Assembly (NCBI RefSeq): GCF_000711885.1
Contig: NZ_JONK01000004.1
Coordinates: 186,001-250,000 of the forward strand
Source of the DNA: Chromobacterium haemolyticum DSM 19808
GTDB taxonomy: Bacteria > Pseudomonadota > Gammaproteobacteria > Burkholderiales > Chromobacteriaceae
Direction of reading: 5' to 3'
DNA length: 64,000 nucleotides
The notes under the pieces are model-generated. The model did no database searches. It was not told the origin of the DNA and saw nothing but the letters and a program-made list of their open reading frames with translations. Numbering within the stretch: the stretch's first letter is position 1; every line of letters begins with the position of its first letter. Shown piece after piece: positions 56,656 through 64,000 of this stretch. The translations under genes and the position numbers were made by a program.

Positions 56656-58805
56656 TAAGGCAAGATGGTGGTGATCTGCTTTTGCAACTGCTGCTTCAGC
56701 GCCTGCTGTTTTTCCACCTCGGTTTTCTTGCCCTTGACCATGGCGTTGAAGTCCAGCGCGTACACCGGGGCGTTCAGCGGGCCGGTGATCTTCAACGGCA
56801 CGTTGACGCCCTTGAGGCGGGCGAAGGCCAGCGGATTGGCCTGCACGTCCATGGTGTAGTCGACAATGCTCTGCTTCAGGTCTATCTTGCCGCCGCCGCC
56901 CACATTCATCAGCTGAGAAGCCAGTTTCAGGTCCTGGCTGCGCGCCACGCCCTTGTCCAGGCGGAAGCTGCTGGACAGTGTGGAGAAGGTGGTTTTCTGG
57001 TCGTTCTGCGCGGCGCTGTTCCATTCCTTCAGCTCGGCCGGCAGGTTTTTCAGCGCGGCCACCAAGTCGATCCCTGTCAGCGCGCCGTTGTTCAGGCTCA
57101 TTTGTACATTGCCGCTCAGAGTGTTGCGCAGTTGGGCGAAGGATTTGCCGTCGGCGTTGATATCTATCTTGCCGTTGCCCTTGCCGTCCAGGCGGCTGAA
57201 GTTGAACAAGTCAACCAGCAGCGGGCGGATCTTCATGCCTTGCAGGGTCTGGTTCACTTTCAGCTGAGGCACGTCGCGGCGGCTGAGGCTGGCGTCGCCC
57301 TGCAAGCGGCCTTCGTAAATGTCGGCCGACATCTGGTCCAGCTCCAGTTCGCGTGGGTTGATGCGCACATTGCTGCTGATCTGCTTGATGCGGAAGCGCC
57401 CCACCGCCAGTTCGCCTATCGCCACCTTGCCGGTGAGGTCGAACAGGTCCAGCCAGTCCAGCGGGATGTCGCCAGTGTTTTGGAAGATGGCCACCGGGTC
57501 GCCCTTGCTTTCCGGCAGGTAGCGGTTGAGGTCCAGCCGGCCCACGGACACTGTTGCCTCATGGCGCGGTTTGATCAGCCCGTACTGGCTGACGGTGACC
57601 GCCAGGTCGGAACCGTCCATCTTGCCGGCGACGCGCAGATTGAAGCGCGGTTCGTCCAGGTCGCCGTCCAAAGCGCCGTCCATGGTGGAGACCAGCTTGC
57701 CGCGCGGCAGCAGCGGAGTGGTGATGGTGGAGGTCAGCGCCAGCGGCTGCATTCGCAATTGGTTCATGCCGGCCAGCGACAGCGGCGCGTTGAGTTTGAC
57801 GTTGACCTTGGTGGAGCCGGCCTGCCAGTTGAAGTCGCCGTGCAGCTTGTCGGCGTACAGGCCTGCCTCGTTGAGCTTGAGGTTTTCCAGCGCGGCTTCC
57901 AGCTGGTACTGGCTGCGCGCGTAACTGAGCTTGGCGCTCAGCTGGCCGGAGGGCATGGTGAGCTCGTCGAAACTGGCGTTGATTTGAGGCAGCGCCAGGT
58001 GGACTTCGCTGCTGGGCCGCTCGCTGCTGAAGGCGAGCGCCACATTGCTGCCGGTGGCTTGCAAGGTGGCGAAGTTGAGCTTGTACTGGCCGCTGACGGT
58101 GAGCTTGCTTTCGCCCAGGCCGGGCACTTGGGTCATCGCCACCGCGTCCAGCGCTTCCAGGCTGACCTGATCGTCCTGGATGGACAGCGGGGTGTTGACC
58201 GCCAGCCGCACCGGGCGCGAGCCCTGTTCCAGGATGGCGCCGGCGCTGAGGCTGGCGCCGCCTCGCAGATCCTCGGCGTCCAGGCTGATGCTGGCGACGC
58301 GGCTGTCGGTATGGGTCATCTGGTCGGACAGCACCAGAGTGCCTTCGCGTATCTTCAGCGTGTCCAGCTTGATGGAGAAGCTGCTCTGGCTATGGCGTTG
58401 AAACAGATCGGCGATGGATAGGCGGCCGTCTTCGCCGCGGCTGATATTGGCGCTGGGGCCGTACAGCGCCACTGAGCTGACTTCGCGGTTGCCGAACAGC
58501 AGCGGCCACCAGGCCAGGCCGACGCGTAGTTCTTCCACTCGGGCGAAGGGCGTTTGCTGGCCCGGCTCGGAGACGGAGAGCTTTTCAATCTGGATGCCGG
58601 GGGCGGGAAACAATACGGGGGTGACACGGCCTTCGATGCTGATGACGCGGCCGGTATCTTGCAGGGCGTGGGACAGGGTGCCGCGCACTTGGGCTTCATC
58701 GAACTGCCAATAGATCAGCGATTGCACCAGCACGACGACCGCGACCAAGGCGGTGAGGCTGTAAACAGTGATGCGAAGCCACAGCCGGCCGGAGTTCAAT
58801 TTCAT
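56655..58805 (-). CDS. AsmA-family envelope protein
   Basis: 716 residues: one N-terminal membrane helix (LTALVAVVVLVQSLIYWQFD), the AsmA N-domain (RVISIEGRVTPVLFPAPGIQ) and a long periplasmic beta-rich region ending in the AsmA_2-like LRNTLSGNVQMSLNNGALTG and IVDYTMDVQANPLA segments. AsmA-like proteins are related to bridge-like lipid transporters and affect outer-membrane assembly. The last codon is followed by a TAG built partly from a MITE end. Confidence 0.9.
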   Translation of the reverse strand: MKLNSGRLWLRITVYSLTALVAVVVLVQSLIYWQFDEAQVRGTLSHALQDTGRVISIEGRVTPVLFPAPGIQIEKLSVSEPGQQTPFARVEELRVGLAWWPLLFGNREVSSVALYGPSANISRGEDGRLSIADLFQRHSQSSFSIKLDTLKIREGTLVLSDQMTHTDSRVASISLDAEDLRGGASLSAGAILEQGSRPVRLAVNTPLSIQDDQVSLEALDAVAMTQVPGLGESKLTVSGQYKLNFATLQATGSNVALAFSSERPSSEVHLALPQINASFDELTMPSGQLSAKLSYARSQYQLEAALENLKLNEAGLYADKLHGDFNWQAGSTKVNVKLNAPLSLAGMNQLRMQPLALTSTITTPLLPRGKLVSTMDGALDGDLDEPRFNLRVAGKMDGSDLAVTVSQYGLIKPRHEATVSVGRLDLNRYLPESKGDPVAIFQNTGDIPLDWLDLFDLTGKVAIGELAVGRFRIKQISSNVRINPRELELDQMSADIYEGRLQGDASLSRRDVPQLKVNQTLQGMKIRPLLVDLFNFSRLDGKGNGKIDINADGKSFAQLRNTLSGNVQMSLNNGALTGIDLVAALKNLPAELKEWNSAAQNDQKTTFSTLSSSFRLDKGVARSQDLKLASQLMNVGGGGKIDLKQSIVDYTMDVQANPLAFARLKGVNVPLKITGPLNAPVYALDFNAMVKGKKTEVEKQQALKQQLQKQITTILP

Positions 58806-58868
58806 TGGTGGATGCTCGGATGGGCCATGCCAGCGGTTTGATCTAGGTTACTGGTTGGGGAATCGGAC

Positions 58869-58942
58869 TGGAGCGGGTGAAGGGAATCGAACCCTCGTCG
58901 TAAGCTTGGGAAGCTTCTGCTCTACCATTGAGCTACACCCGC
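58869..58942 (-). tRNA. tRNA-Gly (anticodon CCC)
   Basis: The 74-nt gene folds as a cloverleaf: acceptor GCGGGTG/CACCCGC, D arm GCTCAATGGTAGAGC, anticodon loop TTCCCAA (anticodon CCC), T arm AGGGTTCGATTCCCT, discriminator T and encoded CCA. It closely resembles E. coli glyU. A promoter is recognisable upstream at 58965-58993. Confidence 0.95.
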
Positions 58943-58964
58943 GCATTTTCGGCTAGAGCGCCCG

Positions 58965-58993
58965 AATGTAGCGTTTTTTGTCTGTTTTGGCAA
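58965..58993 (-). promoter_or_regulatory. promoter of tRNA-Gly
   Basis: On the minus strand TTGCCA (58993-58988), a 17-bp spacer and TACATT (58970-58965) are followed by a GC-rich discriminator typical of stable-RNA promoters. Confidence 0.65.
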
Positions 58994-59048
58994 GGCGCGC
59001 GGCGGCCCCACAGGGGGCTGGCGACGGCGATTGGAGCTAAGCGATTGA

Positions 59049-59080
59049 TAAAAAAAGAATACGCGCTCAATGCTCTGCGC
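59049..59080 (-). terminator. intrinsic terminator of the AHSA1-type gene
   Basis: Leftward: a TGCGCGC / GCGCGTA stem overlapping the last codons is followed by TTCTTTTTTT. Confidence 0.65.
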
Positions 59081-59546
59081 GCAGTCCGGCCAGCAAGGCT
59101 TCCAATTGATCGGTGGCCTGGCCCCAGCCGCTGGCGAAGCCCATCGCCTCGTGTTCACGCAAGTCGGCCTCGGTCCAATGCAAAACGTCGGCGCGGTAAT
59201 GGGTCTTGCCGTCGAGGGGCTCGAATTCCAAGGTCACGGTCATGAAGGGCTTGGCCGACGGCAGCCAGGCTTCGGTATAGGCGTCGGTGAAGACCAGGCG
59301 CCGTCCCGGCTTCACTTCCAGGTAGACGCCGCGATTGGGGAAGTCCTGTCCTTCCGGGCTGCGCATTACCACGAGGCTGGAGCCACCGGGCCGGACGTCC
59401 AGTTCGGCCGAGGCCACGGTCCACGGACGCGGGGTGAACCATTGGCATAGCAGTCGGGCTTCGGTCCAGGCGCGGTAAACCAGTTCCGGCGGGGCGTCGA
59501 TCAGGCGTTCCAGCGTGAGCCGGTAAGGGCCATTGGCGTGGTTCAT
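59067..59546 (-). CDS. SRPBCC/AHSA1-domain protein
   Basis: 159 residues of the START-like SRPBCC fold: LTLERLIDAPPELVYRAWTE, WFTPRPWTVASAELDVRPGG and the C-terminal helix with EAMGFASGWGQATDQLEALL. Such proteins bind hydrophobic ligands in a deep cavity; the ligand is unknown. It is followed by its own terminator and lies on the far side of the MocR gene. Confidence 0.85.
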   Translation of the reverse strand: MNHANGPYRLTLERLIDAPPELVYRAWTEARLLCQWFTPRPWTVASAELDVRPGGSSLVVMRSPEGQDFPNRGVYLEVKPGRRLVFTDAYTEAWLPSAKPFMTVTLEFEPLDGKTHYRADVLHWTEADLREHEAMGFASGWGQATDQLEALLAGLRAEH

Positions 59547-59590
59547 GGCGGATCTTTCAGGCGGGGGTATCGGCTCAGATTAGTTCTTCG

Positions 59591-61039
59591 TCATGGCGAC
59601 TGCAATCCCGCCGCTGGAATTTGCCGGCGCAGCGCCTGAGCCAGGCGGGCGACGCCTTGGTCCAGTTGCGCCGGTTCCAGCGCGCCAAAGCCCAGACGCA
59701 GCGCGGGGATGTCGCGGCCGTCGCTGCCGAAGGCGCCGCCGGGCAGGAAACGCACGCCGGCGCTCCGCGCGTCCGCGCTCAGCCGCGGCATGTCCACCCA
59801 GGACGGCAGCCGCAGCCATAGCGCCAGCCCGCCTTCCGGCAGCGTGTATTCGGCCAGGCCGGCCAGGTGACGGTCTATCGCGTCGGCCAGCGCTTGGCGG
59901 CGCGCGCGGTAGATGCGCAGCGCGCGGCGGAGATGGCGCTTCAACTCGCCGCTATGCATCAGTTCCGTCACCGCCAGCTCGGTGACGGCGTTTCCCTGGC
60001 GGTCTATCAGCATGATGTCGGCGGCGAAACGCTGGATGAGGGCGGGGTCGGCCACCAAGTAGCCTACGCGCAGGCCAGGCGCCAGCACTTTGGACAGGGA
60101 GCCCACGTAGACGATGCGTTCGGCGGCGTCCAGGCTGGCCATGGGCAGCACCGGGCTGTGGCTGAAATGGAATTCGTGGTCGTAGTCGTCTTCGATGATG
60201 GCGAAACCGTAGCGCCGCGACAGGGCGAGCAGTTGCAGTCGGCGTTCTGCCGGCATCATCAGAGTGGTTGGGTACTGGTGGTGCGGGGTCAGGTAGATGG
60301 CCTTGACTGCTTGAGTCCGGCATAGCCGTTCCAGCGCGTCCGGCCGCATGCCGGCGGCGTCTTGCTCCACGTCCAGCGGTTGCGCGCCCAGAGAGCGAAA
60401 GGCTTCGCGCGCCGGCGGATAGCTGAGCGCGTCCAGCCCCACGGCGTCGCCGGGACGCAACAGCGCGCGGCCGGCCAGATAAATGCCCATTTGGCTGCCG
60501 CGCACCACGCAGATGCGCTCGGCGTCGGCGTTGAGGCCGCGCTCCATGTCCAGCATTTCCGCCAAGGCCTGGCGCAAGGGCAGTTCGCCGCGCGGGTCGC
60601 CGTAGGCCAGCCGCCCGGCGCGGGCCGCGGCGATCAGCGCGCGGCGGTAGGCGCGGCCCAGCACGTCGAAGGGAATCAGCCGCGAATCCGGCACCCCGTC
60701 GCCAAAGTCGATGTCGTCGTTTGCAGGGATGTTTGTAGGCGTCCGCGCGGCGGCCGGCGCGGCCCGCGGCGCCAGCAGCGGCAGGCTGGGCGCGACGAAG
60801 GTGCCTCGCCGGCCCTGTGTCAGCAGCCAACCCTGAGCCGTCAGTTCCTCATAGGCCAGCACCGCGGTCTTGCGGTTGACGCCTAGTTGCGCGGCCAACT
60901 CGCGGCTGCCCGGCAGCGGCGCGCCCGGCCGCAGCCGGCCGCGCTGGATGTCGGCGCTGATCTGCTGGGCGATTTGCAGATGCACCGGCAGTCCGCCGTC
61001 TCTATCCAGGCTGAGTTGCAAATCCCATTTGCGCAGCAT
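59591..61039 (-). CDS. MocR/PdxR-type GntR-aminotransferase regulator
   Basis: 482 residues. An N-terminal GntR winged helix (DLQLSLDRDGGLPVHLQIAQ, LPGSRELAAQLGVNRKTAVL) is fused to a fold-type I aminotransferase domain with YLTPHHQYPTTLMMP, IIEDDYDHEFHFSHSP and the PLP lysine in YVGSLSKVLAPGLRVGYL. MocR proteins sense PLP or an amino compound. It starts ATG 61039 behind GGAGG and is divergent from the oxidoreductase gene, which it probably controls. Confidence 0.92.
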   Translation of the reverse strand: MLRKWDLQLSLDRDGGLPVHLQIAQQISADIQRGRLRPGAPLPGSRELAAQLGVNRKTAVLAYEELTAQGWLLTQGRRGTFVAPSLPLLAPRAAPAAARTPTNIPANDDIDFGDGVPDSRLIPFDVLGRAYRRALIAAARAGRLAYGDPRGELPLRQALAEMLDMERGLNADAERICVVRGSQMGIYLAGRALLRPGDAVGLDALSYPPAREAFRSLGAQPLDVEQDAAGMRPDALERLCRTQAVKAIYLTPHHQYPTTLMMPAERRLQLLALSRRYGFAIIEDDYDHEFHFSHSPVLPMASLDAAERIVYVGSLSKVLAPGLRVGYLVADPALIQRFAADIMLIDRQGNAVTELAVTELMHSGELKRHLRRALRIYRARRQALADAIDRHLAGLAEYTLPEGGLALWLRLPSWVDMPRLSADARSAGVRFLPGGAFGSDGRDIPALRLGFGALEPAQLDQGVARLAQALRRQIPAAGLQSP

Positions 61040-61075
61040 GCGCGGCCTCCTTCCCTAATGTGTCCATTTTGGCAC

Positions 61076-61118
61076 TGGACCATCAATATTATCAAAACTG
61101 GATGTTTTTGCTGGTCCA
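61076..61118. promoter_or_regulatory. candidate MocR operator in the divergent promoter region
   Basis: Inverted arms TGGACCA (61076-61082) and TGGTCCA (61112-61118) lie 36 bp apart centre to centre, with extra TGTCCA (61061-61066) and CTGGA half-sites. The spacing and location fit the multi-site operators of MocR regulators. Confidence 0.5.
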
Positions 61119-61187
61119 AAAGCGGCCTAAAGTCTAGCCGTTCATCTGCGCCGCCGACACGGCGCGCGAGAGATCAAGGAGCGGCAA

Positions 61188-62243
61188 ATGAAGGAACAGG
61201 AAGACAGCGGCGCGCGCGGCTACCGGCTGGCGGCGATGGAGCGCTTGGGACGCGATGTCCGCCGATTGCGGTTGGAGTGCGTTGACGCGGCGCCGCTGCG
61301 TTTTCGCAGCGGGCAGTTCGTTTCGGTGACGGCTCCGGGCGGGCTGACGCGCAGTTATTCGATGGCGGCGGCTCCGCGAGCCGATGGCGATATCGAGCTG
61401 CATGTGAGGCTGCAGCCGGGCGGCGCTTTTTCCGAGTGGTTGCGCCGGCAAGCGCGGCCGGGAGACACGCTATGGCTGGAGGGGCCATACGGCGATTGCG
61501 TGTGGCGGGAGGACTCCGGCGCCGAGCGGTCGTTGATGTTGGCGACCGGCACCGGCATCGCGCCGCTGCGGGCGATGTTGCAGCAGGGGCTGGGAGTGCC
61601 CGGAACGCGACCGGTGACCTTGTATTGGGGCGTCCGCAACGCGGAAGACTTGTATTTGCTTGAGGAGATGCGGGAGTGGGAGCGCGAGCGTCCGGGCTTT
61701 CGTTTCGAGCCGGTGCTGTCCGAGGCCGGGCCGGGCTGGCATGGACGGCGCGGCTTCGTGCAACAGGCGGCGGCGGAGGATTACCCCTGTTTGCGCGCCG
61801 CCGAGGCCTACGCCTGCGGCGCGCCGGCAATGGTGGACGCGGCGCGTCAGTTGTTGTCTCGGGAGTGCGGCCTGCCGGAGGAGCGCTTCCTGGCGGACGC
61901 GTTTCAGCCGGCGGTTTCAGCCGCGCCAGCCTCGGAAGCCATGGCTTTAAGCGTGCGCGTCGCGGATGGCGGGGAGCAGCGGCTGGAGGTGGCCGTTTCC
62001 GGCAGCCTGATGCAGGCGCTGGCCGCCGCCGGGCTGATGCGCGGCGTTTGCGGCGGGCAGGCCGCCTGCGGCACTTGCCTGGTTCGCGTCGAGCGGGACT
62101 GGCTGCCGCGTTTGCCGGCGATGGAGCGTGCGGAGCGGCGGCTGTTGGCGGCGCTGGACGCCGGCGACGGCCACAGCCGGTTGGCCTGCCAGATCGCCTT
62201 GCATCCGCGTTTGCAGGGTCTGAGCGTTGTCATTCCAGGGTAG
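61188..62243 (+). CDS. FAD/NAD oxidoreductase with C-terminal 2Fe-2S domain
   Basis: 351 residues. The ferredoxin-NADP reductase-like part has the FAD motif LTRSYSMAAAP (R-x-Y-S), the NAD loop LMLATGTGIAPLRAMLQQG and the C-terminal YACGAPAMVDAARQLL. The C-terminal ferredoxin has cysteines as C-x5-C-x2-C (GVCGGQAACGTCLVRV) and a fourth in RLACQI, the adrenodoxin spacing. It probably passes electrons from NAD(P)H to an oxygenase or other partner. AAGGAG lies before ATG 61188. The M24-fold gene follows at 36 bp. Confidence 0.88.
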   Translation: MKEQEDSGARGYRLAAMERLGRDVRRLRLECVDAAPLRFRSGQFVSVTAPGGLTRSYSMAAAPRADGDIELHVRLQPGGAFSEWLRRQARPGDTLWLEGPYGDCVWREDSGAERSLMLATGTGIAPLRAMLQQGLGVPGTRPVTLYWGVRNAEDLYLLEEMREWERERPGFRFEPVLSEAGPGWHGRRGFVQQAAAEDYPCLRAAEAYACGAPAMVDAARQLLSRECGLPEERFLADAFQPAVSAAPASEAMALSVRVADGGEQRLEVAVSGSLMQALAAAGLMRGVCGGQAACGTCLVRVERDWLPRLPAMERAERRLLAALDAGDGHSRLACQIALHPRLQGLSVVIPG

Positions 62244-62279
62244 GCGGCCGCCTGCCCGTATTTAGCAAAGGAGCATGAA

Positions 62280-62972
62280 ATGGAAGCAAATATTCAGCAA
62301 TCGGCTTTGGAAGGCGTGGGGCCGGTTTTTGACCCGAGGCAATTGATGGCGGTGCGCGATAAAACCCGACAGGCGATTGCGCTGATCGCCGCGGCGATGC
62401 AACCCGGAATGCTGGAAGAGGACGCGGTGGAACTGGCCAAGGATATTCTGGCGGAGCGCGGCATGTTGCGGGGCTGGCACGATGTCTATGTGCGCTTTGG
62501 CCGCAACACGCTGAAGACTTTCGGCGCGGCGTCCGATCCCGGAGTGCGCCTGGGCGACGATGACATTTTCTTCATAGATATCGGCCCGGTGTGGAAGCAG
62601 TGGGAGGGCGACGGCGGCGACAGCTTCGTTACCGGCTCGGACCCGGAGATGGCGCGCTGCGCCGCCGACGCCCGCGCCATCTTCCATGAGGTGAGGCGCA
62701 AATGGGCGAGCGAGGGCTGTAGCGGGCGCGAGCTGTACCGGTTTGCCGAGGACTGCGCCGCCGGCCGCGGCTGGACGCTGAACCTGGACCTGTCCGGGCA
62801 TCGGCTGGCGGACTTCCCGCATGCGGCCATTCACGAGGGGCCGCTGGCGGAGGTGGATTTCACCCCGGCGAGGATGTTATGGGTGTTGGAAATCCACATT
62901 CGCCACCCGTCGCGGCCTTTCGGCGCCTTCTTTGAGGACATGTTGCTGGAGGATGCCTGCTTCGCGGAGTAA
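62280..62972 (+). CDS. M24 (pita-bread fold) metallopeptidase-like protein
   Basis: 230 residues, only the catalytic domain without an N-terminal extension. The five metal ligands are recognisable: Asp in FFIDIGPVW, Asp in GDGGDSFV, His in SGHRLADFP, Glu in LWVLEIHIR and Glu in GAFFEDMLL. It could be an aminopeptidase, a creatinase-like hydrolase or a dipeptidase; the pairing with a flavin oxidoreductase is unusual. AAGGAG precedes the start. Confidence 0.82.
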   Translation: MEANIQQSALEGVGPVFDPRQLMAVRDKTRQAIALIAAAMQPGMLEEDAVELAKDILAERGMLRGWHDVYVRFGRNTLKTFGAASDPGVRLGDDDIFFIDIGPVWKQWEGDGGDSFVTGSDPEMARCAADARAIFHEVRRKWASEGCSGRELYRFAEDCAAGRGWTLNLDLSGHRLADFPHAAIHEGPLAEVDFTPARMLWVLEIHIRHPSRPFGAFFEDMLLEDACFAE

Positions 62973-62980
62973 GGGCTTGT

Positions 62981-63460
62981 TTACAAGCCCAGCTCGCTCA
63001 GGCCGGGATGATCGTCCGGCCTGCGTCCCAGCGGCCAGTGGAACAGGCGCTCGTCCTCGCGGATGGGCAGATCGTTGATGCAGGCGTAACGACGCCGCAT
63101 CAGGCCGTCGGCGGCGAACTCCCAGTTTTCGTTGCCGTAGGAACGGAACCACTGGCCGGCCTCGTTCCGCCATTCGTAGGCGAAGCGCACCGCGATGCGC
63201 TCGCCGTCGTGGGCCCATAGTTCCTTGATCAGCCGGTATTCATGTTCGCGCCGCCATTTGCCGGCGAGGAAGTCGACGATCTGCGCGCGGCCGCGCGGGA
63301 ATTCGGCGCGGTTGCGCCACTGGCTGTCTTCTGTATAGGCCTGAGCCACTTGTTCCGGGTTGCGGCTGTTCCAGCCGTCTTCGGCCAGGCGGACTTTGAG
63401 TACGGCGCCGGCGCGGTCGAAGGGAGGCAGCGGCGGACGAAGGACATCGGACGGGGACAT
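62981..63460 (-). CDS. DUF1348-type NTF2-like protein
   Basis: 159 residues: [40 protein letters not shown], and [20 protein letters not shown] followed by the Asn-Glu-Asn-Trp-Glu sequence are characteristic of DUF1348 in the nuclear transport factor 2 superfamily. ATG 63460 has GGAGAACAAA before it, better than ATG 63472. Convergent with the M24 gene, 8 bp apart. Function unknown. Confidence 0.87.
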   Translation of the reverse strand: MSPSDVLRPPLPPFDRAGAVLKVRLAEDGWNSRNPEQVAQAYTEDSQWRNRAEFPRGRAQIVDFLAGKWRREHEYRLIKELWAHDGERIAVRFAYEWRNEAGQWFRSYGNENWEFAADGLMRRRYACINDLPIREDERLFHWPLGRRPDDHPGLSELGL

Positions 63461-63649
63461 TTTGTTCTCCATGGGGATGTGTGAAGGAGGGGCCAGTGTG
63501 CGCCGCCGCCGCAGCGGGCGGAATAGCCGCCGCGAGCAATGCACTATTGCGCATGGCGCAAGAGCGTCCGGGCCGGACTGGCGCGCCGCTCGCGCTTGAG
63601 GCAGACTGCCGGACTGGGGCGCTCCGCCAGATCTTGCCGAATCCACGCC

Positions 63650-64000
63650 GTGAACAAATACAGCCAAATCTTTTCCGACATCGTCGCCGACATCGACAAC
63701 CAGCGTTATCAGCAGGGCGACCGCATTCCTTCCGAAACCGAGTTGATGCAGGGCTACGAGGCCAGCCGCGGCACCGTGCGCAAGGCGGTGGACATGCTGC
63801 AGGAGCGCGGCTATGTGCAGAAGATCCACGGCAAGGGCGTGTTTGTGCTGCGCTCCGGCAATATCGAGTTCCAGCTCAGCGGCATTGTCAGCTTCAAGGA
63901 GGCGCACCAGCATCTGGGCCGCCGCGTCAGCTCCTGGGTGGCTGAGATGGAGACGGTGCCGGCGGATGCGCAACTGGCCAGGCAGCTGGACGTGCGCGAG
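63650..64000 (+). CDS. GntR-family regulator, TreR-like (3' end outside the window)
   Basis: 117 visible residues from GTG 63650: [40 protein letters not shown] and [20 protein letters not shown] form the GntR winged helix, with the [20 protein letters not shown] start of a UTRA effector domain. The closest pattern I know is the trehalose repressor TreR of the Bacillus type. No trehalose genes are visible, so the target is uncertain. The gene runs past position 64000. Confidence 0.82.
   Translation, partial: MNKYSQIFSDIVADIDNQRYQQGDRIPSETELMQGYEASRGTVRKAVDMLQERGYVQKIHGKGVFVLRSGNIEFQLSGIVSFKEAHQHLGRRVSSWVAEMETVPADAQLARQLDVRE

Overview
The window is a dense, GC-rich stretch of a betaproteobacterial chromosome. 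The gene content (a rapZ-hprK-ptsN-hpf-rpoN-lptBAC-kdsCD block, exbBD-lpxK-kdsB-adk, perM-hda, rpsF-priB-rpsR-rplI) and the protein sequences suggest Neisseriales, most probably Chromobacterium or a close relative. That assignment is inference from gene order and sequence feel; no database was searched.

Layout. 1-4.5 kb: poorly known genes (an unknown protein cut by the window edge, an NTF2-like protein, two acetyltransferases, an unknown 255-residue protein) with repeat elements and an 850-bp IS5-family insertion sequence. 4.5-14.2 kb: DNA repair (xseA, mfd), a large c-di-GMP GGDEF-EAL protein, and rlmB. 14.3-16.6 kb: a copper cassette with a CsoR-type operator, a Tat-exported multicopper oxidase and csoR. 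16.8-18.4 kb: rpsF-priB-rpsR-rplI. 18.9-19.2 kb: two NtrC-like sites, an IHF site and a perfect sigma-54 promoter with no coding gene behind them, only about 120 nt of strongly folding sequence ending in an intrinsic terminator. 20.4-21.6 kb: four tandem paralogous genes for 54-62 residue exported peptides, next to a LysR regulator. 22.9-25.4 kb: pyrimidine salvage (upp, acetyltransferase, uraA). 25.5-35 kb: EAL protein, grxD, ClC channel, rsmB, DUF3108 protein, purN/purM, perM, hda and a HAD phosphatase, followed by a DnaA-box cluster. 35.6-39.3 kb: exbB-exbD-lpxK-trm112-kdsB and adk. 39.6-46.8 kb: a hemolysin III-like membrane protein, a histidine kinase/HD-GYP pair, an EamA exporter, nnrD and ubiX. 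46.8-54.3 kb, minus strand: kdsD-kdsC-lptC-lptA-lptB-rpoN-hpf-ptsN-hprK-rapZ, which joins KDO supply, LPS transport, sigma-54 and nitrogen/carbon phosphotransfer control. 54.4-59 kb: a Kef-type antiporter, asmA and tRNA-Gly(CCC). 59-64 kb: an AHSA1-type protein, a MocR regulator divergent from an FAD/2Fe-2S oxidoreductase and an M24-fold protein, an NTF2-like protein and the start of a GntR/TreR-like regulator.

Three observations stand out. First, the NtrC-IHF-sigma-54 architecture apparently drives a small RNA, in the same window as rpoN itself. Second, a family of roughly 144-bp TNA-flanked miniature elements shares its terminal inverted repeat with the resident IS5-family element. In six of seven cases the element sits exactly at the stop codon of a gene (mfd, xseA, a 100-residue periplasmic protein, uraA, adk, asmA), usually with the same end facing the gene; one copy is itself interrupted by the IS. 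Third, the tandem array of tiny exported peptides belongs to no family I recognise.
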